The translations under genes were made by a program, and so were the position numbers. Below the pieces are notes generated by a model. The model had not been told where the DNA came from, did not search any database, and saw only the letters and a program-made list of their open reading frames with translations. A DNA stretch of 64,000 nucleotides from DASZIT01 sp963819695 (GTDB lineage: Bacteria > Actinomycetota > Acidimicrobiia > Acidimicrobiales > RAAP-2): positions 186,001 to 250,000 of the forward strand of contig CAWFXD010000001.1 in the NCBI GenBank assembly GCA_963819695.1, in the 5' to 3' direction. This document shows positions 17,033-27,600 of this stretch, in pieces (position 1 is the first letter of the stretch; every line of letters begins with the position of its first letter).

Positions 17033-17862
17033 TCGGTGTGACTGTGACCCAAGATGAGACAACCGCACCTCTCGGTGACGACGAGGAAGGTGCCGTGCCC
17101 ACTGAGGCTGCCGAGCCGGCGGCGGGCTCCGACGCGGGCGCAGAGCAACCCACCGGTCAGGCGGAAGCCCTGGAGTTGGCGGCCGAGGAGGCCGAGGTAG
17201 GTCTGACGGAGGCCACCGGGGAGGTGGAGACGGAAACCGTTCTGACCGGCGACGATGCCCTCTCGGACGAGGACGAATGGGACGATGACGACGAGCCGGT
17301 CACCGTCAGCCCCTACGACCAGCCGGGACGCTGGTTCGTGGTGCACACCTACGCCGGGTACGAGAACAAGGTGAAGTCGAACCTCCACAGCCGCACCGTC
17401 TCGATGAATATGGAAGACCGGATCTACGAGGTCGTCATCCCGATGGAAGACGTCGTCGAGTTCAAGAACGGCAAGAAGGTCGTCGTCCAGAAGAAGGTGT
17501 TCCCCGGCTACCTGCTGTGCCGTTGCGAGCTCGACGACGACAGCTGGTCGGTCATCCGGAACACCCCCGGGGTCACCGGGTTCGTAGGCCCCGGCACCAA
17601 GCCGACGCCGCTCTCCCGCCGGGAGGTCGAAGGTATCCTGCAGGTGAAGGTGGAAGGCGGCGAGGCGCCGTCCAAGCGCAGCCGCCCCCGTCTCGAGCAC
17701 GAGGTGGGAGAGACCGTGCGGGTCAAGGAAGGTCCGTTCGCGGACTTCTCCGGCCAGATCGCCGAGATCAACGAGGACCAGCTCAAGCTCAAGGTCCTGG
17801 TCAACATCTTCGGCCGGGAGACCCCGGTCGAACTCGAATTCAGCCAGGTCGCCAAGCTGTAG
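17029..17862 (+). CDS. nusG: Transcription termination/antitermination factor NusG with acidic N-terminal extension
   Basis: Binds RNA polymerase and couples it to Rho or the ribosome. The NGN domain runs from about residue 100 (GRWFVVHTYAGYENKVKSNL) to near 205, with the polymerase contact stretch VFPGYLLCRCELDDDSW. The KOW domain is near the C-terminus (VGETVRVKEGPFADFSGQI). The first 95 or so residues are an Asp/Glu/Ala-rich low-complexity extension ending DEDEWDDDDEP. Streptomyces-type NusG also has an acidic head, so this is a lineage trait, but it matches the acidic tails on ribosomal proteins downstream. The GTG at 17029 overlaps the secE stop; two further GTG codons at 17038 and 17044 are possible. 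Confidence 0.94.
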   Translation: MIGVTVTQDETTAPLGDDEEGAVPTEAAEPAAGSDAGAEQPTGQAEALELAAEEAEVGLTEATGEVETETVLTGDDALSDEDEWDDDDEPVTVSPYDQPGRWFVVHTYAGYENKVKSNLHSRTVSMNMEDRIYEVVIPMEDVVEFKNGKKVVVQKKVFPGYLLCRCELDDDSWSVIRNTPGVTGFVGPGTKPTPLSRREVEGILQVKVEGGEAPSKRSRPRLEHEVGETVRVKEGPFADFSGQIAEINEDQLKLKVLVNIFGRETPVELEFSQVAKL

Positions 17863-17892
17863 GCCGGCGGAAACACGTAAGGAGCAGTACCG

Positions 17893-18324
17893 ATGGCACC
17901 CAAGAAGAAGATCCTCGCGAAGGTAAAGATTCAACTCCCGGCCGGGGGGGCTACCCCCGCGCCCCCGGTGGGCACCGCCCTCGGGCCCCACGGCGTCCAG
18001 ACCATGGAGTTCTGCAAGCAGTACAACGCCGCCACCGAGAGTCAGCGCGGTTCCATCGTGCCGGTCGACATCACCATCTATGAGGACCGTTCGTTCTCCT
18101 TCGTCCTGAAGACCCCACCCACCCCGGCGCTGCTGCGAGCGGCGGCGGGCCTGGACAAGGGCGCCGCCACCACCGGCCGCGAGCAGGTCGGCACCGTCAC
18201 CGACGCCCAGGTGGCCGATATCGCCGCCATCAAGCTGCCCGATCTCAACACCGACGACGTCGAGGCGGCCAAGCGCCAGGTGGCCGGCACCGCCCGGTCG
18301 ATGGGTATCTCCGTCGCCGGCTGA
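17893..18324 (+). CDS. rplK: 50S ribosomal protein L11
   Basis: Forms the GTPase-associated centre with 23S rRNA helices 43-44 and the L10-L12 stalk. The 143 residues begin with APKKKILAKVKIQLPAGGAT, and the factor-binding proline-rich loop PAPPVGTALGPHGV is intact. The rRNA-binding C-terminal domain is present (LDKGAATTGREQVGTVT and ARSMGISVAG). GGAGC precedes the ATG. It stands 30 bases after nusG and 43 before rplA. Confidence 0.97.
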   Translation: MAPKKKILAKVKIQLPAGGATPAPPVGTALGPHGVQTMEFCKQYNAATESQRGSIVPVDITIYEDRSFSFVLKTPPTPALLRAAAGLDKGAATTGREQVGTVTDAQVADIAAIKLPDLNTDDVEAAKRQVAGTARSMGISVAG

Positions 18325-18367
18325 TCGCCGACGACAGCGCACATTCGAGGAAACGGAGAAGCACCGC

Positions 18368-19087
<720 letters not shown>

Positions 19088-19108
19088 TCGGCAGCGCGTC
19101 CTGCCGCA

Positions 19109-19138
19109 TTGCACCGCCGGGCTGGCACGCGCTAGCCT
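19109..19138 (+). promoter_or_regulatory. Candidate promoter for rplJ-rplL
   Basis: A -35 box TTGCAC (19109-19114) and a TANNNT-type -10 box TAGCCT (19133-19138) are 18 bases apart, just after rplA and before the structured rplJ leader. The -10 match is weak, but the position fits the usual separate rplJL promoter. Confidence 0.4.
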
Positions 19139-19310
19139 CGCGCTTTCAAGATCGAACTGCCGTAGACCTCCGGTGTACCGGGAAACCAGTACCGAAGGGA
19201 CCCCGTCCGGGTCCGCCTGATGAGGCGTTCCGCATGGAGCACCCGCTCCGGCGTCACCACTCGATGGTGTCTGCGGCCCAACCCGAGCAACCACACTCGG
19301 CGGAGGGAAC
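19139..19310 (+). promoter_or_regulatory. L10-type ribosomal protein leader RNA upstream of rplJ
   Basis: About 170 bases of structured sequence precede rplJ. CCGTAGACC followed by a GGTGTACC segment resembles the start of the known actinobacterial L10 leaders. Two compact hairpins follow: GGACCC/GGGTCC (19198-19214, loop CGTCC) and CGCCT/AGGCG (19214-19227, loop GATG). In the established mechanism the L10-(L12)n complex binds such a leader and represses rplJL translation. A covariance-model scan against the Rfam L10 leader would confirm or refute this. Confidence 0.6.
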
Positions 19311-20131
19311 ATGGACAATCCGAGGGCTGACAAGGTCGCCGTAGTCGACGAAGTGCGCGGTCGACTCGCCGCGTCCGATGGCGCAGTGCTCACCGAGTAC
19401 CGGGGCCTGACGGTGTCCGAGCTGGCCACCCTCCGTCGCGAGCTGGCCGCCGCCGGCGGCGACTACAAGGTGTACAAGAACACCCTGGTTCGGCTGGCCA
19501 TCGCCGACAGCCCGCAGGCCGCGGTGCGCGACCTGCTGGTCGGGCCGACGGCGATCGCCTTCGTGCAGGGCGACGTCAGCGCGGTGGCCAAGGCACTCCG
19601 GGACTTCTCCAAGGGCAACCCGAACCTGGTGATCAAGGGCGGCATCGTGGGCGACGGGCTCCTGTCCGCCTCGGAGATGACCGTCCTGGCCGACCTCCCG
19701 CCCCGCCAGACCCTGCTCGCCCAGTTCGCCGGCGCCCTCTCGGCTCCCCTCCAACAGCTGGCCGGGCTCATCGAGGCACTGCCCCGGAACCTGGCCTACG
19801 GACTTTCCGCCCTGCTGGAGCAGAAGCGGGCCGAGGGAGGCGGAGAGCCGGAAGTATCTGCCGAAGTTGCCCCGGCCGAGGAGGCTCCGACGCCGGCATC
19901 CGCGGAGTCGCTCCCGAAGCCCCCACGACGGAGGCCGCCCCCGAGGGCCCGGCCGAGGAGGCTCCGAAAGCTGCGTCCGATGAGGCGGCTCCGGAAGCCT
20001 CGGCCGCCGAGGCTCCCGCCGATGAAGCTCCAGCCGAGGAGGCGTCGGCGGAGGAGACTCCGCCCGAAGCGGCTCCCGAGGAGGAGCCAGCCCCGGAAGT
20101 TGCCGAGTCGCCGGCTGAGCCGGCTGAGTAG
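19311..20131 (+). CDS. rplJ: 50S ribosomal protein L10 with long acidic tail (one apparent frameshift near 19910)
   Basis: Base of the L12 stalk. The ordered part (residues 1-175) is typical: KVAVVDEVRGRLAASDGAVL, TEYRGLTVSELATLRREL, YKVYKNTLVRLAI and the L12-binding helix ALLEQKRAEG. After about residue 198 the first frame turns into an Arg/Pro-rich sequence running to 20189. Restoring one missing base near 19910 instead gives an Ala/Glu/Pro-rich acidic tail (SAPEAPTTEAAPEGPAEE and onward) that stops at TAG 20129-20131, 59 bases before rplL. The second reading matches the acidic tails on other proteins here. It makes the protein about 273 residues, some 100 longer than usual. Confidence 0.88.
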
Positions 20132-20190
20132 CACCCAACCGATATCTCAACCCCGATCAAAGAACAAGAAAGTAAGTAAGGAGCAATAAA

Positions 20191-20583
20191 ATGGCAGGAA
20201 CCCTGACCAAAGACCAGATCCTGGATGGCATCTCTGAGCTGTCCGTCCTCCAGCTGAGCGAGCTGCTCAAGGAGTTCGAGGAGCGTTTCGGCGTTACCGC
20301 CGCCGCTCCGGTGGCGGTTGCCGCCGCCGCCCCTGCCGGTGGCGGAGATGCCGCCGACACCGAGGACGAGCAGGATGAGTTCGACGTCATCCTGGTGGCG
20401 GCCGGCGACACCAAGATCAAGGTCATCAAAGAGGTGCGGACGCTGACCAGTCTCGGGCTCAAAGAGGCCAAGGACCTGGTCGACGGTGCACCCAAGCCGG
20501 TGTTGGAGAAGGTCAAGAAGGAAGACGCCGAGAAGGCGAAGGCGCAGCTCGAAGACGTCGGCGCCACCGTCGAACTCAAGTAG
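20191..20583 (+). CDS. rplL: 50S ribosomal protein L7/L12
   Basis: Multicopy stalk protein that recruits and activates translational GTPases. The 130 residues show the N-terminal dimerisation helices (ISELSVLQLSELLKEFEERF), an Ala/Pro/Gly hinge near residues 40-55, and the C-terminal factor-binding domain (EFDVILVAAGDTKIKVIKEV, LGLKEAKDLVDGAPKPV, ending GATVELK). The start ATG has AAGGAG well placed. A strong hairpin follows ten bases after the stop. Confidence 0.98.
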   Translation: MAGTLTKDQILDGISELSVLQLSELLKEFEERFGVTAAAPVAVAAAAPAGGGDAADTEDEQDEFDVILVAAGDTKIKVIKEVRTLTSLGLKEAKDLVDGAPKPVLEKVKKEDAEKAKAQLEDVGATVELK

Positions 20584-20592
20584 CACCGGGCT

Positions 20593-20628
20593 GGTTCCCG
20601 GTCGCCGGATGGATGGCGATCGGGAACC
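20593..20628 (+). terminator. Strong hairpin after rplL (attenuator or terminator)
   Basis: GGTTCCCGGTCGCC (20593-20606) pairs with GGCGATCGGGAACC (20615-20628) over 14 positions with a single mismatched/wobble position and an eight-base loop. There is no T tract. Its place ten bases after rplL is where other bacteria have a partial terminator that lowers rpoBC relative to rplJL. Confidence 0.55.
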
Positions 20629-20700
20629 GGGTCGGGGCGCTGGCCGGCAACCAAATCGGCCGTTTCGCCCGTCTTTTCGGGGGTCGAGCGGTCCGGATCC

Positions 20701-20729
20701 TTGACGTCGGGCGGCAGACCTCCTACCCT
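20701..20729 (+). promoter_or_regulatory. Candidate rpoB promoter P1
   Basis: A -35 box TTGACG (five of six consensus bases, 20701-20706) and TANNNT-type -10 box TACCCT (20724-20729) are separated by exactly 17 bases. It is the best-scoring promoter-like pair by eye in the gene-free interval before rpoB. Confidence 0.55.
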
Positions 20730-20765
20730 GTCATTTGCTCGCTCCGGGGATCTGGATCCCGGGGG

Positions 20766-20794
20766 TTGTGGAATTGTGCGCGCCACGGTATGAT
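20766..20794 (+). promoter_or_regulatory. Candidate rpoB promoter P2
   Basis: A weak -35 box TTGTGG (20766-20771) is followed after 17 bases by a good -10 box TATGAT (20789-20794). It could act with P1 as a tandem pair. Confidence 0.42.
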
Positions 20795-20920
20795 TACCTG
20801 TTGCCGTGCCTGCTCCTGACGCCTTCCTCAGTTTTTTGGCTGAATGACGCGCGCGTCGGCGCCCCTCCACCTACTCGAACCGTCCTCGTCGACCCCCGAG
20901 AGATACCGCTTTCAGCACCC

Positions 20921-20993
20921 GATGCACCGCAGTAACCCGTCGTCCCTGTCCCGTCGTCCTCAGATTCAGATGTACCGCCGTAATCCGTCGTCG
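20921..20993 (+). repeat. Imperfect 25-base direct repeat in the rpoB leader
   Basis: Copies at 20921-20945 and 20969-20993 share 21 of 25 bases, with the common core ACCGC-GTAA-CCGTCGTC. Their starts are 48 bases apart. They lie upstream of the rpoB ribosome site and downstream of both candidate promoters, so they would be in the transcribed leader. Confidence 0.65.
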
Positions 20994-21027
20994 CCCCAAT
21001 TACCCCAAACCTGGGAGGAGTAGGCAC

Positions 21028-24000
21028 TTGCCTGCACGGTCCAACAGCCCGGAACGCTTTTCCTTTGCCAACATTGATGAGGCCCTGCCTCTGCCCGACC
21101 TGGTCGCCATCCAGCGCGACTCCTTCCAGTGGTTCCTGGACAAGGGTCTCGCCGAGACGTTCAACGACATCAGCCCGATCGAGGACTTCACCGGTCAGCT
21201 GAGCCTCGAGCTCGAGTTCGACCCCACTGATCCCGACCTGCGCCCGCCACCCAAGTTCTCGGTGGAGGAGTGCAAGGAAAAGGACATGACCTACGCCGCG
21301 CCGGTCTTCGTCCGGGCCCGTTTCATGAACGCCAGCACCGGCGAGATCAAAGAACAGACGGTCTTCATGGGCGACTTCCCGGTGATGACCGACAAGGGCA
21401 CCTTCATCGTCAACGGCACCGAGCGGGTCGTGGTGAGCCAGCTGGTCCGGTCCCCCGGGGTCATCTTCCAGCCCGGCCGGGACGCCAAGACCGTCTTCAC
21501 CGGCACCATCCACCCCTATCGGGGTGAGTGGATCGAGTTCGACGTCGAGGCCAAGCCGTCCAAGGACGTCACCGCCGGCTGCCGGGTCGCCCGCAAGCGC
21601 CGGCTCTCGCTGTTCGTCCTGTTGCGGGCCCTCGGCTACGAGGACCAGGCCTTCCTCGAGCGGTTCGTCCGGCACTTCGACTTCCTCGAGGGCCAATGGG
21701 AGAAGGAGCAGAATCTGGCGCCGACCCGGGAGGAAGCCCTCCTGGAGATCTACAAGCGCGCCCGCCCCGGTGAGCCGCTGTCGCCGGAGGCCGCCCGCCA
21801 GTACTTCGAGAATGCCTTCTTCAACCCCAAGCGTTACGACCTCACCCGGGTGGGTCGCTACAAGCTGAACCGGAAGCTGGGCCCCGAGCTCGACCGCATC
21901 GAGGACATCTTCAAGATCAAGCTGGAGAAGCCGTCGCCGACCCAGGGGGTCCTGAGTCCGGCCGAGATCCTGGCCTCCTCCACCTACATGCTCCACCTGG
22001 CCAAGCACATGGCCGATGGTGAGTCGGGCTACCGCATCGACGACCAGGACCACTTTGCCAATCGCCGGATCCGGTCGGTGGGCGAGCTCATCCAGAACCA
22101 GGTCCGGGTGGGCCTGTCCCGGATGGAGCGTGTCGTCCGGGAGCGGATGACCACCCAGGACGTCGAGGCGATCACCCCGCAGACGTTGATCAACATCCGC
22201 CCGGTGGTGGCCGCGGTCAAGGAGTTCTTCGGTACCTCCCAGCTGAGCCAGTTCATGGACCAGAACAACCCGCTGTCGGGCCTGGCCCACAAACGGCGGC
22301 TGTCGGCCCTGGGGCCAGGAGGTCTCTCCCGGGAGCGGGCCGGCTTCGAAGTCCGTGACGTCCACACCTCCCACTACGGCCGGATGTGCCCGATCGAGAC
22401 CCCCGAAGGCCCGAACATCGGCCTGATCGGCTCGTTGGCCACCTACGCCCGGGTCAACGAGTACGGCTTCATCGAGACCCCGTACCGCAAGGTCGTCAAC
22501 GGCCAGGTGACCAACGAGATCAACTACCTGGCCGCCGACGAGGAGGAAGAGCACGTCATCGCCCAGGCCTCCGCGGTGCTGGACGACAACGGCCGGTTCA
22601 CCGAAGAGCGGATCCTGGTCCGCCGCGGCCCCCAGGGCACCGGCGTGCGAGTGGGGGCGACGACGACCTCCTACGGGACCACCTCGGAGATCGACTTCGT
22701 CCCGCCGGCCGAGGTCGACCTGATGGACGTCTCGCCGAAGCAGATCGTCTCGATCTCGACCGCGTTGATCCCCTTCGTCGAGCACGACGACGCCAACCGG
22801 GCCCTGATGGGCGCCAACATGCAGAAGCAGGCGGTGCCGCTGGTGGTTCCCGAGGCTCCCTATATCGGCACCGGCGTCGAAGCCCGTGCCGCCCGGGATG
22901 CCGGCGACGTTGTCCAGGCCGAGGGCGAGGGCACGGTGGTCGACGTCTCCGGCGAGCAGGTCACCGTCGAGTACAAGGCCGGGGCCAAGGACCGCAACGG
23001 CACCGTGCTGGGCCGGAAGGTCTACCGGTTGGCCAAGTTCCGCCGCTCCAACCAGAACACCTCCATCAACCAGAAGGTCATCGTCGAAGAGGGCCAGAAG
23101 GTCAATGCCGGCGACGTGCTGGCCGATGGGCCCTCCACCCACAACGGTGAGCTGGCCCTGGGCAAAAACCTCCTGGTCGCCTTCATGCCCTGGGAGGGCT
23201 ACAACTACGAGGACGCCATCATCCTCTCCGAGCGACTGGTCAAGGACGACGTCCTCACCTCGATCCACATCGAGGAGCACGAGGTCGACGCCCGGGACAC
23301 CAAGCTCGGAGCCGAGGAGATCACCCGGGACATCCCCAACCTGTCGGAGGAGATCCTGGCCGACCTGGACGAGCGCGGCATCATCCGGATCGGGGCCGAG
23401 GTCGGCCCGGGCGACATCCTGGTCGGGAAGGTCACCCCCAAGGGCGAGACCGAGCAGACTCCCGAAGAGCGGCTCCTCCGGGCCATCTTCGGGGAGAAGG
23501 CCCGCGAGGTCCGCGACACCTCGCTGAAGGTCCCCCACGGTGAAGAGGGGAAGGTCATCGACGTCCGGGTCTTCGCCCGGGAGGACTCCCATGAGCTGCC
23601 GCCCGGGGTCAACCAGCTGGTCCGGGTCTACGTGGCCCAGAAGCGGAAGATCTCGGAGGGCGACAAGCTGGCCGGACGCCACGGCAACAAGGGCGTCATC
23701 TCCAAGATCCTCCCGATCGAGGACATGCCCTTCCAGGCCGACGGCACCCCGGTGGACATCATCCTGAACCCGCTGGGCGTGCCCAGCCGGATGAACGTCG
23801 GTCAGGTGCTCGAGTCCCATCTCGGCTACGCCGCCCGCTGGGGTTGGAAGGATGCCGGCGAGGTCGCCCGGACCCCGCTGCGGGGCACCGAGACCAAGAC
23901 CCGTCCCCGGACCGAGCCGGCGGTATGGGTCTCGACGCCGGTGTTCGACGGCGCCCACTGGGACGAGGAGGACGATGCCGGCCGCCACCCGACCATCCAG

Positions 24001-24603
24001 AAGATCTTCCGCAATCTGAACGCCGACGGGGCGGACGGGGCCATCCAGGTCACCGATGACGGCAAGTCGCAGCTCTACAACGGTCGGACCGGCGAGGCCT
24101 ACGACAACCCGGTCTCGGTCGGCTACGTCTACATCCTGAAGCTCCACCACCTGGTGGACGACAAGATCCACGCCCGTTCCACCGGCCCCTACTCGATGAT
24201 CACCCAGCAGCCGCTGGGGGGCAAGGCGCAGTTCGGTGGCCAGCGGTTCGGGGAGATGGAGGTCTGGGCCCTCGAAGCCTTCGGCGCCGCCTACGCGCTG
24301 CAGGAGCTCCTCACCATCAAGTCCGACGACGTGCTCGGGCGGGTGAAGGTCTACGAGGCCATCGTCAAGGGGGAGAACATCCCCGAGCCGGGGATCCCCG
24401 AGAGCTTCAAGGTGCTCATCAAGGAAATGCAATCGCTGTGTCTCGACGTCGAAGTGCTGGCGCCGAGTGGAGAAGAGATCGAAATGCGCGAGCTGGACGA
24501 GGACGTGTTCCGCACGGCCGAGGAGCTGGGCATCGACATCAGCCGGCCCGAACGGGGCTCGGATGAGGAAGATGCGCGTCGTGCAGCGGAAAGGGGCTTC
24601 TGA
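21028..24603 (+). CDS. rpoB: DNA-directed RNA polymerase subunit beta
   Basis: Catalytic core subunit of RNA polymerase, 1191 residues, complete and without any frame break. The start is TTG at 21028, seven bases after GGGAGGAG; no ATG is near. The protein opens PERFSFANIDEALPLPDLVA. The rifampicin region reads SQLSQFMDQNNPLSGLAHKR then RLSALGPGGLSRERAGFEVR and is wild-type in appearance. The catalytic beta segment GRHGNKGVISKILP and the C-terminal clamp stretch GGKAQFGGQRFGEMEVWALE are present. It is immediately followed by rpoC with a one-base TGATG overlap. There is none of the lineage-specific large insertion seen in some bacteria. Confidence 0.98.
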   Translation: MPARSNSPERFSFANIDEALPLPDLVAIQRDSFQWFLDKGLAETFNDISPIEDFTGQLSLELEFDPTDPDLRPPPKFSVEECKEKDMTYAAPVFVRARFMNASTGEIKEQTVFMGDFPVMTDKGTFIVNGTERVVVSQLVRSPGVIFQPGRDAKTVFTGTIHPYRGEWIEFDVEAKPSKDVTAGCRVARKRRLSLFVLLRALGYEDQAFLERFVRHFDFLEGQWEKEQNLAPTREEALLEIYKRARPGEPLSPEAARQYFENAFFNPKRYDLTRVGRYKLNRKLGPELDRIEDIFKIKLEKPSPTQGVLSPAEILASSTYMLHLAKHMADGESGYRIDDQDHFANRRIRSVGELIQNQVRVGLSRMERVVRERMTTQDVEAITPQTLINIRPVVAAVKEFFGTSQLSQFMDQNNPLSGLAHKRRLSALGPGGLSRERAGFEVRDVHTSHYGRMCPIETPEGPNIGLIGSLATYARVNEYGFIETPYRKVVNGQVTNEINYLAADEEEEHVIAQASAVLDDNGRFTEERILVRRGPQGTGVRVGATTTSYGTTSEIDFVPPAEVDLMDVSPKQIVSISTALIPFVEHDDANRALMGANMQKQAVPLVVPEAPYIGTGVEARAARDAGDVVQAEGEGTVVDVSGEQVTVEYKAGAKDRNGTVLGRKVYRLAKFRRSNQNTSINQKVIVEEGQKVNAGDVLADGPSTHNGELALGKNLLVAFMPWEGYNYEDAIILSERLVKDDVLTSIHIEEHEVDARDTKLGAEEITRDIPNLSEEILADLDERGIIRIGAEVGPGDILVGKVTPKGETEQTPEERLLRAIFGEKAREVRDTSLKVPHGEEGKVIDVRVFAREDSHELPPGVNQLVRVYVAQKRKISEGDKLAGRHGNKGVISKILPIEDMPFQADGTPVDIILNPLGVPSRMNVGQVLESHLGYAARWGWKDAGEVARTPLRGTETKTRPRTEPAVWVSTPVFDGAHWDEEDDAGRHPTIQKIFRNLNADGADGAIQVTDDGKSQLYNGRTGEAYDNPVSVGYVYILKLHHLVDDKIHARSTGPYSMITQQPLGGKAQFGGQRFGEMEVWALEAFGAAYALQELLTIKSDDVLGRVKVYEAIVKGENIPEPGIPESFKVLIKEMQSLCLDVEVLAPSGEEIEMRELDEDVFRTAEELGIDISRPERGSDEEDARRAAERGF

Positions 24604-27600
24604 TGTTGGACGTCAATGACTTCGACCAGCTTCGGATCGGATTGGCCACGGCCGACTCGATTCGCGGATGGTCCAACGGTGAGGTGAAGAAGCCCGAGAC
24701 CATCAACTACCGGACGCTCCGTCCGGAGAAGGACGGTCTCTTCTGCGAGAAGATCTTCGGTCCGACCAAGGACTGGGAGTGCTACTGCGGTAAGTACAAG
24801 CGCGTCCGCTTCAAGGGGATCATCTGCGAGCGGTGCGGGGTCGAGGTCACCCGGTCCAAGGTCCGGCGCGAGCGGATGGGCCACATCGAGCTGGCCGCCC
24901 CCGTCGTCCACATCTGGTACTTGCGGGGCACCCGCAGCTGGCTGGCCTACCTGCTGATGGGCACCGAGCCCCGTGAGGAGCTCAAGGCCAAGCAGCTGGA
25001 GAAGGTCATCTACTTCGCCGCCAACCTGGTCACCTGGGTGGACGAGGACAAGCGCCACGAGGACCTGCCCACCCTGGAGGCCGAGCTCCGCGACGAGATC
25101 GCCGATCTCGAGAAGAAGCGCGACCTCGATATCGACCGGCGCTTCAAGGTGCTGGAAGGCGAGTTGGCCGACCTCGAGAAGTCGGGGGCCAAGGATGCCG
25201 AGGTCAAGGCCCGCCAGCGCAATGTCGAGAAGGAGATCGGCAGCGTCCGCGAGCGGTTCCAGAGCGAGATCGAGCTGGCCCAGCGGTCGTTCGACGAGTT
25301 CAAGAGCCTTCACTCCCGCAAGATCCTCGAAGACGAGATGCTCTGGCGCGAGCTGCGGGTCCGTTACGAGGACTACTTCGAGGGCGGGATGGGCGCCGAG
25401 TCCATCCAGCGGCTGCTCGACCGGATCGACCTCGACGAGGAGGAGATCAAGCTCCGGGCCATGATCGACGCCGCCGACGGGCGCAAGCCGCTGTCGGCCC
25501 AGCGCCGCCAGAAGGTCATCAAGCGGTTGAAGATCGTCACCGCTTTCAACCGGCGCGACGAGAACGGCAAGCGGGTCAACGGTCCGCGCTCGATGATCCT
25601 CGAGTCGGTCCCGGTGATCCCGCCCGACCTCCGTCCGATGGTCCAGCTCGACGGTGGCCGGTTCGCCACCTCCGACCTCAACGACCTCTACCGCCGGGTC
25701 ATCAACCGGAACAACCGGCTGAAGCGGCTGCTCGACCTGGGCGCGCCGGAGATCATCATCAACAACGAGAAGCGGATGCTCCAAGAGGCCGTCGACGCCC
25801 TGTTCGACAACGGCCGGCGCGGGCGACCGGTGACCGGGCCCGGCAACCGGCCCCTCAAGAGCCTGTCCGACATGTTGAAGGGCAAGCAGGGCCGGTTCCG
25901 CCAGAACCTGCTGGGCAAGCGGGTCGACTACTCCGGCCGGTCGGTCATCGTGATCGGCCCCACCCTCCAGCTCCACCAGTGCGGGCTGCCCAAGCTGATG
26001 GCCCTCGAGCTCTTCAAGCCCTTCGTGATGAAGCGGCTGGTGGATGCCGAGTTCGCCCAGAACATCAAGTCGGCCAAGCGGATGGTGGAACGACGCCGCC
26101 CGCAGGTCTGGGACGTCCTGGAAGGGGTGATCAAGGAGCATCCGGTGTTGTTGAACCGGGCCCCGACCCTCCACCGCCTGGGCATCCAGGCCTTCGAGCC
26201 GGTGCTGGTCGAGGGCAAGGCCATTCAGGTCCACCCCCTGGTGTGCACCGCTTTCAACGCCGACTTCGACGGTGACCAGATGGCCGTCCACCTGCCCCTG
26301 TCCGCCGAGGCCCAGGCCGAGGCCCGGGTGCTGATGCTGTCGGCCAACAACATCCTGTCCCCGGCCACCGGTCGACCGATCACGGTCCCGACCCAGGACA
26401 TGGTGTTCGGCATCTACTACGTCACCCTGATCGCCGACGGCGCCAAGGGTGAGGGCCGGGTCTTCCGGCATGCCTACGAGGTGGAGACCGCCTTCGACGC
26501 CGGGGACATCGATCTGCACGCCAAGATCATCCTCCGACCGGTGCCCGGCACCCACATGGCCCAGTCGATCGCGCTGACCAACGGGGTCGAGCTCGACGCC
26601 GACGGCAATGTGGTCGGGGATGGGGAAGGTTCGCTGGAGCTGGAGACCACCGCCGGCCGGCTGTTCTTCAACACCGCCCTTCCCGACGGCTACCGCTACA
26701 TCAACGACCTGGTCGGCAAGCGCAACACCGCCATCGCCACCATCGTCGAGGAGATCGCCGAAGGCTTTCCCAAGTACATCGTGGCCGAGAGCCTCGACCG
26801 CATCAAGGCGCTCGGGTTCCGCTATGCCGCCCAGTCGGGTCTGACCATCTCCATCAACGACGTCCGGACCCCGCCCGACAAGCAGTCCATCCTCGACCGT
26901 TACGAGAAGGAAGCCGAGAAGGCCGAAGCCCAGTTCAAGCGCGGCATCATCACCGACGACGAGCGGCGCCAGAAGGAGATCGAGATCTGGACGTCGGCCA
27001 ACTCCGAGGTGGGCCGGGCCATGGAGAAGTCGCTGTCCGCCCTGGCCTTCAACCCGTTGAACATGATGGTCGACTCCGGGGCCCGGGGTAACTCCCAGCA
27101 GATCCGCCAGATCGCCGGCATGAAGGGCCTGGTCTCCAACCCCCGGGGTGAGATGATCCCCCGGCCGATCAAGTCCTCCTTCCGTGAGGGCCTGTCGGTG
27201 CTCGAGTACTTCATCTCGACCCACGGCGCCCGTAAGGGACTGGCGGACACCGCCCTCCGGACCGCCGACTCGGGGTATCTGACCCGGCGGCTGGTCGACG
27301 TGGCCCAGGAGTTGATCGTCCGCGAGGACGACTGCGGGTCCACCCGGGGCATCTGGATCGAGAACATCGTCCCCGACGAGGCCGGGAAGCGTTCGTACCT
27401 CGAGACCCGGGTCCATGGCCGGATCACGGTGGAGGCGGTCACCCTGACCGACAAGACCAAGATCGATGCCGGGACCCTCCTCACCGACGACATCGTCAGC
27501 AAACTCCGGGACGACCCGAACATCGACCGGGTCCGCACCCGCTCGGTGCTCACCTGCGAGGCCGAGCACGGCATCTGCGTGGCCTGCTACGGACAGTCGC

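Larger units (their letters stand above)
20584..21027 (+). other. rplL-rpoB intergenic region, 444 bases, gene-free control region
   Basis: No protein-coding gene is supported here. In order it holds a long hairpin (20593-20628), two candidate promoters (20701-20729 and 20766-20794), an imperfect 25-base direct repeat (20921-20945 and 20969-20993), and the strong rpoB ribosome site GGGAGGAG (21013-21020). The layout fits partial termination after rplL followed by independent rpoBC initiation with a leader of roughly 230-300 bases. Confidence 0.7.

Noticed and set aside
19911..20189. An Arg/Pro-rich C-terminus for L10 ending at 20189
   Set aside because: The frame runs almost into the rplL start with an unnatural basic composition; the alternate frame gives an acidic tail like those on neighbouring proteins and a sensible stop.
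20794..24432. A 1212-residue minus-strand frame opposite rpoB
   Set aside because: Same antisense codon-bias effect; rpoB is unmistakable on the other strand and the frame has no ribosome site or motif.
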